In this document: positions 1 through 10,333 of the stretch, piece after piece
Layout of the letters: each line of letters begins with the position of its first letter
Position numbering within the stretch: position 1 is the first letter of the stretch
Source of the DNA: Flectonema sp. DT1601
Lineage: Eukaryota; Euglenozoa; Diplonemea; Diplonemida; Diplonemidae
Reading direction: 5' to 3'
Length of the DNA: 64,000 nt
NCBI GenBank assembly: GCA_964019425.1
Contig: OZ025818.1
Location: forward strand, 310,001 to 374,000
Program-made: the position numbers and the translations under genes
Notes under the pieces: generated by a model
Seen by the model: the letters and a program-made list of their open reading frames with translations, nothing else
What the model was told of the DNA's origin: nothing
Databases searched by the model: none

Positions 1-326
1 GATTGCATGCATCTGTTGTTTATCATTGAATAATAAAATGGTACTCCGCGATGAGATCTACATTCGCAGAGTCCGTCTTCGTTTTCTTGAAAGTCGTCAA
101 AGCAGGCGCACTGACCGCCGCTGCAGTGGAATCCAGCAGCAGATCGAGTTACCGTGATGCCGGTTCCTCCAACACAATCTGAATCAGTTGTACATATTAC
201 ATTGTCAACAGGAGGTAGTTCCATTATTGCAATGGGCGATCCGAACTGATCAACTGCTAACTCATCAATCTCTCTATCACTCGCTATCACTACAGACAGA
301 ACCAAGAGTAAAGCACTCGGTAACAT
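1..326 (-). CDS. Secreted cysteine-rich protein, N-terminal part (runs off the window)
   Basis: The reading frame opens with ATG at 326 and stays open for 108 codons to the window edge, so only the N-terminal part is present. Residues 1-15 (MLPSALLLVLSVVIA) form a clear signal peptide. The rest is acidic and then rich in cysteine, with nine Cys in pairs such as CTTDSDC, CSGGQCAC and LCEC, as in small disulfide-bonded extracellular modules (EGF-like or related). I infer a secreted or surface protein. The specific family and function are not recognised. The frame keeps a signal peptide and regular Cys spacing, which supports it as coding although it is cut by the edge. Confidence 0.6.
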   Translation of the reverse strand, partial: MLPSALLLVLSVVIASDREIDELAVDQFGSPIAIMELPPVDNVICTTDSDCVGGTGITVTRSAAGFHCSGGQCACFDDFQENEDGLCECRSHRGVPFYYSMINNRCMQ

Positions 327-609
327 TTAAATTAGGAATTCTGTTTGATAATAATAATTTAAATCTAAACACGACATAATTACATAACCCATCCTTACCT
401 GTCAGTGGTACCATTACATTCCTGGTTTGTATGTGTAAAAAAAAAAAAAAATAACATAATAATATATTTTCATGAACAGTAACTTGAAAAAAATTTAATC
501 CTCGTAAGGCTCTAAAACACAATAACAGTAAATGGGCTATTCAACAAATAAGATATAAAAAAAAAAAAAAGAATAGAGGGATTTTTTTTTTTTTTTTTTT
601 TTTTAAATA
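327..609. other. Short intergenic stretch with T runs
   Basis: Between the Cys-rich gene and the coiled-coil gene. It is AT-rich with A14-like runs near 437 and 559 and a T run of about 24 at 581-604, directly after the stop of the coiled-coil gene. No coding signal seen. Confidence 0.6.
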
Positions 610-1512
610 TCAACCGAGTTCACTCGCATCAGTTGTTGAAGGTAATTCTTTATCAAATGATACATTGGGAGTGCTCTCTTTACAAAAAGATAAATCAGAA
701 ATGACAGAAGCCAACTGTTCAAACTGGCTCCTCTGACTGATAACTGAATTGGTTAGTCTGGTGGCTGTGTTTGAAAGAATCTGAACATCTCTCTGCAAGT
801 CAACGTCAGCAATGAATTCAGTTTGTTGACTAAAATCATAAGTAACAGGTTGTATTAAAGCATTAGTTAGTTGAGTCTGTAACGACTCGAGCTTATGTTC
901 AAAATCAGATTTGGTTTTTATTTTTTCGTCAGCTGATAAGCGAATTTCAAGAGCCAACGTCTCACAATCAGATCTCATTTTTTTATTATTTATTACAACT
1001 GAGTTAAGTGATTCGTGATCTTCTTTAGAACGTGAAGAGAGTTTTATATTCTCATTTGAGAGAGTTTGAATTTGTGATGTCAGACGCAGCAACTCACCAT
1101 CGTATTGTTGTTTTATTGAGAGAGAGAGCTCCTGTTCTCGAATCAACTCGTTGTGTAGGTGTTCAGCTATTTGTTGATATTGGTCTGAAGAAGACTTCGC
1201 CGCATCCAACTCAGATTTTAAAGTTTGAATTTTTCGACTATCATGACGTAGCTCTGCTGTTATTCCTCGTTCTTTCTCTAATTGGAGTACTAGTCCTTCC
1301 ATTTCAGCACTTAATGCAACTGTTATTTCAGTTTTACCCTTAGCTAGTTGTTGTTGACGAGTTATATAAGTCATTTCCTTGACGTCTAAATCGGCCTTAA
1401 CAATTTCAAGTTTTTCTCTCATGCATAGCAGCGTTCGTTCCTTCTCAAGGATAATAGCCTCTCGCTCAGCAAGAATAGTTTCACGAGTCGCAGGGATTTT
1501 TGGAGACCACAT
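610..1512 (-). CDS. Coiled-coil protein of unknown function
   Basis: 300 residues, ATG at 1512. Most of the chain from about residue 15 to 215 is charged and heptad-rich (for example AEREAIILEKERTLL, KSELDAAKSSSDQYQQIAEHL), predicting a long coiled coil. The last 80 residues are less regular. A candidate splice acceptor (TTGGTAG) lies 13 bases before the ATG. No catalytic motif is visible and coiled-coil similarity alone does not identify a family. A structural or cytoskeletal role is an inference, mildly supported by the neighbouring Sfi1-like gene. Confidence 0.75.
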   Translation of the reverse strand: MWSPKIPATRETILAEREAIILEKERTLLCMREKLEIVKADLDVKEMTYITRQQQLAKGKTEITVALSAEMEGLVLQLEKERGITAELRHDSRKIQTLKSELDAAKSSSDQYQQIAEHLHNELIREQELSLSIKQQYDGELLRLTSQIQTLSNENIKLSSRSKEDHESLNSVVINNKKMRSDCETLALEIRLSADEKIKTKSDFEHKLESLQTQLTNALIQPVTYDFSQQTEFIADVDLQRDVQILSNTATRLTNSVISQRSQFEQLASVISDLSFCKESTPNVSFDKELPSTTDASELG

Positions 1513-1775
1513 TTTTTATATAAAACTACCAATACACACTATTAAAAATCAAAGCCAAAGTGTGTCCATGTTATTCCTATATGTGATTACAATATGTGAT
1601 TAGAATGAAGCCAACGAGGAAGAAACAACAAAACGAATGAGTATCTACTAACAAATAGTTGAAACGAATAAACCAATTTTGATCTAAATAATAAAAAATA
1701 TGTTTGTTATCTATTAAGCGATAAAGAGTTGAAATCGCTTCTTTCTTTTTTTTTTTTTTTTTTTCTTATAAAAAA

Positions 1776-4700
1776 CTACTTCGACCCAGTATTGTAATGG
1801 CGGAACATCACATCCGCATTCCTTGACGCCGCCTCAAAGTCTTGCTGCTCAGTTTTGAGCGAGGCGTTGACTCGCTTTGCGATTGAAAGAAGCTGAGCCC
1901 TCAAATCACTTGTGCTAGAACTGACTGGGGTGTCAACGAGGCTGGTATCTGCTGCTGGTGATGGTGGATCTACATTGAGACGAGATTTAATTTCAGTTTT
2001 TCTAACTGAGGCCTTCATCACTCCCGGAGGCATATCCCTCACACTACTACTACTGCTACCACCAGGTGGATGACGAATTCCTTCCCTCCAAGCAGCTATT
2101 ATGGCTGTCTTTTTTACATTTCCTCGATGAAGACTTTTCAGTGATTGCCTGTGATCGTTAATACTGTTGTATCGCTGTTTCCATGAAGAAAACATATTCA
2201 GTAGAACATTATAAGTGTAAATCTTATGAGGAGCATCTCTACACCTACGAACACAATGATATCTCCAAGCCCTAAACATATTTAATTGAAGTATTATATT
2301 TTCACTACTTTTGACAACATGAGGTTTGCACACTCGATCTTGAGTGATAGAAAGGGTTTTTTTTATCTTAAGAGGTTTGTGGTGATGTGGAACTTGACCT
2401 TTCCATGCTTTGAAGTGAGCTGCCAGTATTAAGAACCTCCTACTCAATGTTTGTGGCTTACGTGATACGGCTGGTGATAATAACCTTCGTAGAGCTAGTC
2501 TTTGAGATGCAATTCGTACCCAGTTCGTGAAATAATTATTAATGATGTGTTTGTTTGTTTTACGTCGATTTGTAAAGTGAAATTTCCACACCAACCAACC
2601 TGTTCGGTACAATCGCTTAGAGTGTTTTTTCACAGCGAGTTTATAATGATAATTATGAAGTAGTTTAGTAAAGCTTTTGTAGGCCAGGTCAACGACTGAC
2701 TGTCTCATCATTCTGTCTAATGTCGGTCGAATGACAGCAGTCTTTCTACTTTGGATCTTACAATAGCGATACAGTGATAATAATATTTGTTTTTCCGTTT
2801 TTCGTTTATGAAGATTACCACAAAGGTCTTCTTGAGAATTCAATAACCATTTTAATTTCCAATCACTTAATATTCTCTGTTGTCTTTTGAGTATAAGAAC
2901 TCTCTCCGAAGCCGATTCCATTGGAAGTAGTGCAACTTTTTTGATAACCTCAGGAGATAGCAGTCCTCTTTTTTTTAGTTCTCTCCGTTGCTCAGCAAGT
3001 CTTCGGGTAACAGCAGTGATGGCATGCTTTGTATCAAATAAAGACAAGTGATAGTCTTTGGGCTCACGTGTGGCTACAGAGCTTTGTGTATTCGGAGACG
3101 AAACATCTAAAAATGATCCGCTCATGTCATCATCATTGTTGCTATTCTTTTTATTGTAATTCAATCCCTTCAGTCGATTTGATCCATCATTTTGAAAATA
3201 TGGCTCAAAAACACTCTTAATTTGATGGCGAATGGGATCTTTGTCGGGTGAAGTTTCAAGTTCCGAAGGAGAATAATATTCCTTTAGTGAGAATTTTAAA
3301 TCAGATGTCGATCCAGCTGACCTACTAAAAACAATATCAGACACTGGTGATACCGATAGATTCTTCGCAGCCTCCAACACTGCAGCATCAACAGCATTCA
3401 ACGCTAATTGTAATTCTGTGTAACGAGCACCTGCTGATGAGCTTGGTGGATCAACTGGAACTGTGAATTCCGGAGTCGAGGGTGGAATTTCTCTGCTATG
3501 ACGTTTTCTTCCGCTATTAACAACTTCTTCAATAGATCCTAACATTACATAATTTCTTAAGTTACAAGAAGAGGGAATATTACTAAACCCAATAACTGAT
3601 TGAGTAAGTGAAGCCAACGGTGTTAATGGTGTCCCCGATGGATCTCTCTCTGAAACTGATACATCAGCTGGTTCTGTTATCTGTTGAACTATGTCAGACC
3701 AACCTTCATTATTGTGAGATATTACAGCATTGAAATTATTTGAAAAAACTCTTTTACTGAATTGCTCAGTTTGAAAATCAGTTAACTTCTCCATCACTGC
3801 TTGGGTAATATGACCGTGAGGCAATGAGCTTCTCGCTCTGTATCCGCTCAGACGAGCAGAAATCTCAGAACAACCTCCGCTAATACGACGTAGTAAATCA
3901 TCCAACCTAGTGGGTATTAAATTATTAATATCTTTGACACCTGAGAACACTTCGCAAGGAAGCTCTGATATGCCCCATGACGAGTCTGCCAGTCGTCTTG
4001 TCTTTGCGGAAATTCTTTGACGGTGGTGTTGCTTCCAAGTAACATTCGCTTTAACTAGAATCTTAAGATTGTAACCAGCAGCACATAAGTCATCACATCT
4101 CTGTTCAAGAGCGTTATATATCCAGGTTCGTAGGGCTTTTTTTCCTAGTAAGACTATGTAGTACATTGTCGCGCGGTTTTTTAATTCTTCGTACTGAATT
4201 CTTTCGTTCACAGCAAGCCTCCAAATCCTAAGATACCTCCTCCTTTCTCTGTCACCTTTAAATGATCTGCGTGACTGATGCCAGTGAGATTCTAATTTTG
4301 ATAGACGAGCTGCTTTCCTTAGTCGATTAAATACAATATGTTTCATTGCGATTTCTAATTCACTTTCTACGAGAGTAGTACGAGCACATGATAGTCGCAA
4401 TGCCATAATAAACATCTTTGCCATGTGTCGTTCGAATAGATCAGTATATAAAACATGTTTGAAAGTAACATTCGAAACAAGTCCTCGTTGTTGTTTGTCA
4501 TATAGTTTTCTAATGTGATGCGATGCAATTGGTGGAGGACCTCCTCCACGTTTTTGAGTGGCACCCCCGCCTCTCCATACTGGTTTATCACTCTTCTTAT
4601 TCATGTTGAGAGATCTGCGTGATGCCTTACTCGCTAAGTGTAACTGTCTGCGTAAGGTTCGCAGTTGTTGTATGTCACTCTCATGAGTTCTTTGCCACGC

Positions 4701-5756
4701 TAACGTAAGCCTCCATACCTTCTCTTTAATGATTGCAAGCGCTGCTGCAACTGTCGTAGGATGGAAGTGATAAGTAGAAGTATTCTGAATCACTACCCTT
4801 GCTTGAAAACGATCAGGAGTCACAGATGCTACCGGAAGTGTATTTTCATTGCTACTCGCACTTATTACAAGAGAAGAAGTATTACCAGACGTATTCACAC
4901 CTGGGGATGGTTGCAACTCAGCTGACATACTAACGTGATTTGTAGAAGTGTAATGTTGCGGTTCAGGTTCACGAGACAGGTTTCTGTATTGATGATCTAA
5001 TTCTGTTTTTAGAATGCTGCCGCCACTTTTTTGAAATGAAGTTGGAGAGGTACTTAAAATATACTCTGGACTCATACTATCTCCGACACCTAACACATAT
5101 GGAAGTCCTTGAATCGCAGCAGCAATAGCACTTTGAGCTGATGCAGTGAGTGGATTCTCACCTTCAGTTGTATCCGGCGGGGGTTTACTTCCCTCAGCTT
5201 GTCCAGAAAGATCTGCAAGAAGTAAATCATGATCTCTGAATAACCCATCATCAAACACTGTTTCAGATACAGGTTCTGTATTAGTCCCGATATAACTGTT
5301 GTAATGATATCCATCAAATGATTTATTGTCATGTTTGTTATGAGACGACTCATTAATTTGATGACTAGTTGAGTGAATGATGTCAGCAGACGTATCAAAC
5401 TGATGATTAGTAGTTGTATGGCTTGTGAGTGATTCAGTTCCAGCTTCTATTAACATTGATAATTCACTTTGTTTTGAGTATGTTTGTTTTCTTTTATGTA
5501 ATTCTGTATATGAGCTGGCAACACCAGGATAGTGAACTCTATTATTTTCTGGCTGTCTTACAGGTATCGGTGGTCTTGATTTGCGTGCTTCTGGTGCTTC
5601 ACTTGATTGAGGCGAGTGCGCATGTGAGTGCGCATACCAGTCTGGGTCGTCATCATCAGAATCGTGACATAACTCTTCTGGATGAGGGAGTTTCTTAATA
5701 TAGTCAGCGAATTCTCGGCAGTGTCTCTCAACATTAGTAGCGACCTTCCTCGTCAT
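1776..5756 (-). CDS. Large Sfi1-like protein with W-containing helical repeats
   Basis: 1326 residues in one uninterrupted frame. The N-terminal 330 residues are acidic to polar and low in predicted structure. From about residue 345 onward there are two blocks of basic helical segments with regularly placed Trp, such as VWRLTLAWQRTH, RRYLRIWRLAV, ALRTWIYNAL, GWLVWKFHFT, YFTNWVRIAS, AAHFKAWKGQ, MFRAWRYHCVRR and MFSSWKQRYN. This pattern (hydrophobic, x, x, W, then basic) resembles the centrin-binding repeats of Sfi1-type proteins of centrosomes and basal bodies. The blocks are separated by a Ser/Pro-rich linker of roughly 400 residues. I infer a basal-body or cytoskeletal centrin-binding protein. 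The repeats are degenerate, so the family call is tentative. Confidence 0.7.
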   Translation of the reverse strand: MTRKVATNVERHCREFADYIKKLPHPEELCHDSDDDDPDWYAHSHAHSPQSSEAPEARKSRPPIPVRQPENNRVHYPGVASSYTELHKRKQTYSKQSELSMLIEAGTESLTSHTTTNHQFDTSADIIHSTSHQINESSHNKHDNKSFDGYHYNSYIGTNTEPVSETVFDDGLFRDHDLLLADLSGQAEGSKPPPDTTEGENPLTASAQSAIAAAIQGLPYVLGVGDSMSPEYILSTSPTSFQKSGGSILKTELDHQYRNLSREPEPQHYTSTNHVSMSAELQPSPGVNTSGNTSSLVISASSNENTLPVASVTPDRFQARVVIQNTSTYHFHPTTVAAALAIIKEKVWRLTLAWQRTHESDIQQLRTLRRQLHLASKASRRSLNMNKKSDKPVWRGGGATQKRGGGPPPIASHHIRKLYDKQQRGLVSNVTFKHVLYTDLFERHMAKMFIMALRLSCARTTLVESELEIAMKHIVFNRLRKAARLSKLESHWHQSRRSFKGDRERRRYLRIWRLAVNERIQYEELKNRATMYYIVLLGKKALRTWIYNALEQRCDDLCAAGYNLKILVKANVTWKQHHRQRISAKTRRLADSSWGISELPCEVFSGVKDINNLIPTRLDDLLRRISGGCSEISARLSGYRARSSLPHGHITQAVMEKLTDFQTEQFSKRVFSNNFNAVISHNNEGWSDIVQQITEPADVSVSERDPSGTPLTPLASLTQSVIGFSNIPSSCNLRNYVMLGSIEEVVNSGRKRHSREIPPSTPEFTVPVDPPSSSAGARYTELQLALNAVDAAVLEAAKNLSVSPVSDIVFSRSAGSTSDLKFSLKEYYSPSELETSPDKDPIRHQIKSVFEPYFQNDGSNRLKGLNYNKKNSNNDDDMSGSFLDVSSPNTQSSVATREPKDYHLSLFDTKHAITAVTRRLAEQRRELKKRGLLSPEVIKKVALLPMESASERVLILKRQQRILSDWKLKWLLNSQEDLCGNLHKRKTEKQILLSLYRYCKIQSRKTAVIRPTLDRMMRQSVVDLAYKSFTKLLHNYHYKLAVKKHSKRLYRTGWLVWKFHFTNRRKTNKHIINNYFTNWVRIASQRLALRRLLSPAVSRKPQTLSRRFLILAAHFKAWKGQVPHHHKPLKIKKTLSITQDRVCKPHVVKSSENIILQLNMFRAWRYHCVRRCRDAPHKIYTYNVLLNMFSSWKQRYNSINDHRQSLKSLHRGNVKKTAIIAAWREGIRHPPGGSSSSSVRDMPPGVMKASVRKTEIKSRLNVDPPSPAADTSLVDTPVSSSTSDLRAQLLSIAKRVNASLKTEQQDFEAASRNADVMFRHYNTGSK

Positions 5757-5880
5757 GTATGTGTACCTTTTTGTGAGAAAAATGTATTTTTTTGATGTCT
5801 ACACAAAAAGTATCAAAGAAATAGTAAATGACTCGCCTGAAAAGACCAAATCAATAATAAACATAAACATAATTATTTTT

Positions 5881-7479
5881 TTAAGTCGTCTTATTAGCTC
5901 CTTCTTCAAAAGCGATATACGACTGTTGTAGAGAAGGTAAATCAGGTACAGAATTGAGACTTACATCATCCTGTTGTTCCCATGACAGACTCACTTCTGA
6001 AGCATGAAAAGACGAGGCGTTAGATGAATTACGAGGAGGAACGTTTCGACAAGTACTCGCCCTACGACGAGGACTATTTCCAGTACTCTCAAGTCCACCA
6101 CAGTTACGGACTAGCTGTAGAGGTTCTGACACTGAGGAGCCTCTTCTTACTACTAATTCAGAATCAGCTTCAGATTGTCTAGCGTGGAGTCTACTGACAT
6201 CAACAAGTTCGTGTCCTTTAGATTGGAGTCGAGCCTCCCTTGAGATTGTCGGGTCGGTAATTTCAGATTCGTCGATGTGGTCTTCAAAGTTGCTATCGTT
6301 ATATTTTAAAATACTGTGGATCTCTTTATCAGAGTCTCCTACGATGTTGAATAACGTTCCAGATTTACTCACCTTACAAAGATCATAGTATCGCTTCCCA
6401 GCTCTGGAAAGAGCTTTTTGTAATTCGTCAATTTGAGAATTTAAAAAATCACTGTGGTCCTTGTGATGGGTTATTTTCTGAACTTGTTTTTCCAACGTTT
6501 CTTTTAATTGAGTTATTTCGGTGGTCGCTTGAGACAATTGACTGGAATCAGATACAAAACTTTGTAATAGTTTTGCCTTTTCATCTTTCAAATCAATTAA
6601 TTCTTTTCTAAGATCTGCTGAGGTTGATTCCAACTCGGCAATCCGAACTTTTGAAGCCAACCAGTGATTGTAGAATGTTAACTTAATGCCTTCATCCGAC
6701 AAATCAGATGTGTTTTCCTTAGGGATAAAAATAGCTGCTCGGAGTTCTGTATAGAGAAGTTTCATAAATTTTGATACAGCACCCGCAGCATGTCTGGAAA
6801 TTGTATTTACCGTTTCTAGACATGTTTGGATGCGAAAAAACGATGGTGATTCCGGAAATGATTTCGTATGATATTTAACTTTTTGTACAGTTTCTAAAAC
6901 AGTAATCTCCAAAGATGACTTTAACTGACAGCGAGAGATGTTTGTTTTTAACCCACCCTGACTGACACTACCACTTTCAGATTGCTCTTTGGTAGAATCC
7001 TTAAACTCAAATGGAGACTCGCATTCTATAAAACTCGATAAATCTTTTGCTTGTCGATTAGCAAACAACGTACTGTCAGTTAAGATTACTTCATCCTTAA
7101 TAAAAGAACTGTACGACTGTTTTAGTTTCCGAAGATGAAAAGTTTGTTGCGTCGGGTAATTTGCTCGCCTGCTAACCATCTCTCCAACGCTATTCATTTG
7201 TTCTAAGAAATTACTTCTTAAGTTCATTGGTGGTTGAGGTATTTTATATCCAACTGACTCTTCTTCTGATGATGAGCACGTCTCTGGCGTCTTCGGCCGT
7301 TCGGTAGCAGGTATAGATTTGTTTCTACGAACCAATACTGTTTTTGAGACGCTTTTATTATTCTTTACCATAACAATTCTTCTTTTTGTTATGGTTCCAG
7401 GACTTGGTCTTCCTGGTTGGTGATAATGAGAGCTGCCAACTCTATTTCCAACTTTGCCGCTTTTGGTAACTGCCAACAT
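5881..7479 (-). CDS. Protein with central coiled coil, unknown function
   Basis: 532 residues from ATG at 7479. The first 60 residues are basic (for example KRRIVMVKNNKSVSKTVL). Residues of about 275-365 form a strong coiled coil (ASKVRIAELESTSADLRKEL and following heptads). The C-terminal 150 residues are Ser-rich and polar. It lies 124 bp downstream of the Sfi1-like gene on the same strand's map, and a CTGTGAG acceptor-like site lies about 10 bases before the ATG. No enzyme or binding motif is recognised. A cytoskeletal role is possible but unsupported. Confidence 0.75.
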   Translation of the reverse strand: MLAVTKSGKVGNRVGSSHYHQPGRPSPGTITKRRIVMVKNNKSVSKTVLVRRNKSIPATERPKTPETCSSSEEESVGYKIPQPPMNLRSNFLEQMNSVGEMVSRRANYPTQQTFHLRKLKQSYSSFIKDEVILTDSTLFANRQAKDLSSFIECESPFEFKDSTKEQSESGSVSQGGLKTNISRCQLKSSLEITVLETVQKVKYHTKSFPESPSFFRIQTCLETVNTISRHAAGAVSKFMKLLYTELRAAIFIPKENTSDLSDEGIKLTFYNHWLASKVRIAELESTSADLRKELIDLKDEKAKLLQSFVSDSSQLSQATTEITQLKETLEKQVQKITHHKDHSDFLNSQIDELQKALSRAGKRYYDLCKVSKSGTLFNIVGDSDKEIHSILKYNDSNFEDHIDESEITDPTISREARLQSKGHELVDVSRLHARQSEADSELVVRRGSSVSEPLQLVRNCGGLESTGNSPRRRASTCRNVPPRNSSNASSFHASEVSLSWEQQDDVSLNSVPDLPSLQQSYIAFEEGANKTT

Positions 7480-9094
7480 TTTGTTACGCTCACAGGATAA
7501 AAAAAAACTATGGGTCCTTTTAATTTATGTTGTCGCTCTGTTAAAGAAATTTATTTTATTTCTGAAATGTCGCTAAAGAGGGTATCTCAGCATAGCTTCC
7601 ACGCAGCATCCTCGACAAATGATGATCAAAAAAAAAAAGGTGAAGATAATAAATTTTTTTTCAAAAAAAAAAAAAAAAAAAAAAACTCACACAACCCATT
7701 GGATGACCTATGTTATTTTTTTTTTTTTTTTCCCCCTTCCCCACAACATCATAAGAAATGGTACCGTCACCGAAGTAGTCAGCTTTTTTATCAGTAAAGT
7801 GTCACTTGTAACACTGAAGTCTATATGCGAGACACAACCCTTCTGACTTGACCAAATTAAAAAATGAAACAAAACCTATACGAAGAATATAAAAATGAAA
7901 ACATGACTACTGAAACCTACATAAGTGATAGTTTCTTTGTTTGTGCACGAAACCGTGAACCGATTTAAACTGATAAAGCTAAAGGAGGTTTACGTGTTGC
8001 CAATATTTCTTAGCTTTACAATTTTGTTAGTAAAAACCGCTTTTTATCATTTGAAAAACTCGTTTGCCAGATTTTCAAAAAAAAAAAAAAGATTTTTTTT
8101 TTTTTTTTTTCTAAAAAAAAACAGTCGGGAAATAATTGGGAAAAACACCGGTATCGAGAACGGGAAAAAAAAATCCAAGCAGAAACTTATCTCCAAGTTT
8201 GAGCGTGAGAAAACAAAAATACGAAGAAAGGGAGGGTGATAAAATTGATTTAAAAGAAGAAAATAATAAAGCGATGATAACAGCACTTGTGATTTTTTAA
8301 ATATTTTTTTTAAATTTCATTCCCTACCATGACAAACTAAAAACGGAAAGGAAAAAAAAAAGTGCTAAATTGACTATTATCGAGTATCAAACTCAAAGGA
8401 ACAACAGTCCCTCAGATAATCTTTGACTGTCAGCGGCAGCGTGCAAAAAATAAATAATGCCACTGGAGGCCACGTGAACATAGTTGAACGCCACTATGAC
8501 TATGTTACCGTAACAGTTTTTTTTATAAAAACTCACGAGCATTTAAATTAACTGAAAACCTCTTGAAAACTTAACTATAATGGCCAACGATAATCCCAAC
8601 TTTTTGTGGGGAAAAAAAAATTAAAAAAAAAAGGGAAATATTTTTTACGGATGCTCAAATAGGGATAGGAAGAAAGAAACTCAAAATTTATTGTCACTGC
8701 AGGTTCTGGAGAGCAACCTGATCACTCAGCATTACCCACCAGACACTCCAGTAATTAGAAAGGGAATGCATGTTCAATTTTGTAAAAATTACAACTGTTG
8801 TATCATAAAAACATAAAGATAATTTAACATTAGTTTTAGATACAGCGACTAAGGGTGATGCGCAACTTAGCATAAAGGGGGGTCCGTAAAAAAGACAGTG
8901 CAGCTCATTGAGGACCAGATCACTCTCTGTATGCCGCTCTGAAGCAAGAAAAAAAAAAAAGAGGGTGAAAAAAAAATAAGGGGGAAAAGAAATAAGTTAT
9001 TTATCCATTCCCGTGGACAAGAAATTCCATTAGGGAATAGGTCATTTGATTTTGCTGTTTTAAAAAACAGCAGGTTATATATCAGTTCACAGGC

Positions 9095-9131
<37 letters not shown>

Positions 9132-10333
9132 CCCATCTCGCCATTTCACTTTAATTACCTCAAGTAAGTTACGGGAATACCAACGTTAAGACTGAAAAAA
9201 TTGTTGTGACCACTTGAGGCATCTCATTGAAGTGAAAATATCTGAGAAGAGGAAAAAAAAAAAAGATCGTTGAAACGTCGTAAGGAGTTGATTGTTTGAA
9301 TTTGACAATCAAACGGGAACAGTGAAAATATGGTGATGCTTAAATTAGCCTTTTGAAAGCAAACTATAAGGTTTCGAGAGTAATCCATGCCCCGCTTTAA
9401 GACTCAAGAAAAAGTAATTAGGTTAAACCGAGAGAAGTATAAAATCTGTTTTCAATCCGAATATAACAAAAGAAAAGGGAAGAGTATTTTAATCTGTTGT
9501 ATTGCAGAACAGAGATAAAGCCAATTTATTGTCAAATTGACCAACCGTGTGTTCATCCAAAAAAAAAAATCAAAAAAAAAAGACAAAACAAAAGAATGGG
9601 AAAAATTGGAGAGAAAGTAGAGAAGGATTCATTTTGATAAGTGGCCAACTATTCTTTTTCTTTTTTTTTTTTTTTTTTCGTACTTGTGATAAAGCAAACG
9701 TAAAAAAGACAGATGCAAAGCCAACATTCTTGAAAACCCAACACAAAAACCCTCACCAAAGTAAAAAGAAAAAAGCAGCACTACGTGCAAAAAATAGTTA
9801 TCTAAGTAAAAAAGCGCGAGCAAATCAATTTGAAAGGCGGCTACCAACCCTTCACAATAATTTTTCGTACACTCAACATGCCACATGCTGCGTGTAACAG
9901 TACCCTCAGGCAACAACAGCTACACACCCCATCAGATGGGTTAAAGAAACAAAAACGAATCTACGAAAGCAATCACGGGTAGGGTTGCTCAGATCCAAAG
10001 ACCTTAGAATAGAGCGAGTAGAATAAAAACAGGCACTCCAATTACTAATCCGCTACTAAGTTTAGCGCAAATAAAATTTTGTAAAAAAGCTACTTTAAAA
10101 ATAGTTGATGGTATTCAACACCTCCACAATACCTTTCGTAGAAAATAAAAAAACGAAACAGAATGAAAAAAATAAAAGTCATGCACAACAATCTCCAGAA
10201 TCGACGCAAGCAAAGTAATAACGACCTGAAAATGACAGGACAGTAAAAAACCTGATCTCAGTCGGCTCTGATGAGCGAATCTCGTAAAACAATTAAAAAA
10301 AAGTTGCGTCAACAGTTCTGTTGAAAAAGATGT
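7480..10333. other. 2.8-kb gene-free stretch with many A/T runs
   Basis: No reading frame here looks like a gene: the longer ones run through poly-A or poly-T (7655-7685, 8080-8120, 9101-9132, 9658-9678). The moderately complex patches between the runs include one copy of a short dispersed repeat at 8392-8434. No tRNA or rRNA seen. Confidence 0.6.
8392..8434. repeat. Short dispersed repeat, family 2, copy 1
   Basis: Shares CTCAAAGGAACAACA at its start and GACTGTCAGC at its end, with about 17 partly matching bases between, with 18628-18669. Both copies are intergenic and in the same orientation. Nature unknown. Confidence 0.5.

Noticed and set aside
9547-9916. Overlapping frames of 95 and 116 codons on opposite strands
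   Set aside because: Both include poly-Lys or poly-Phe from A/T runs; no coding signal.
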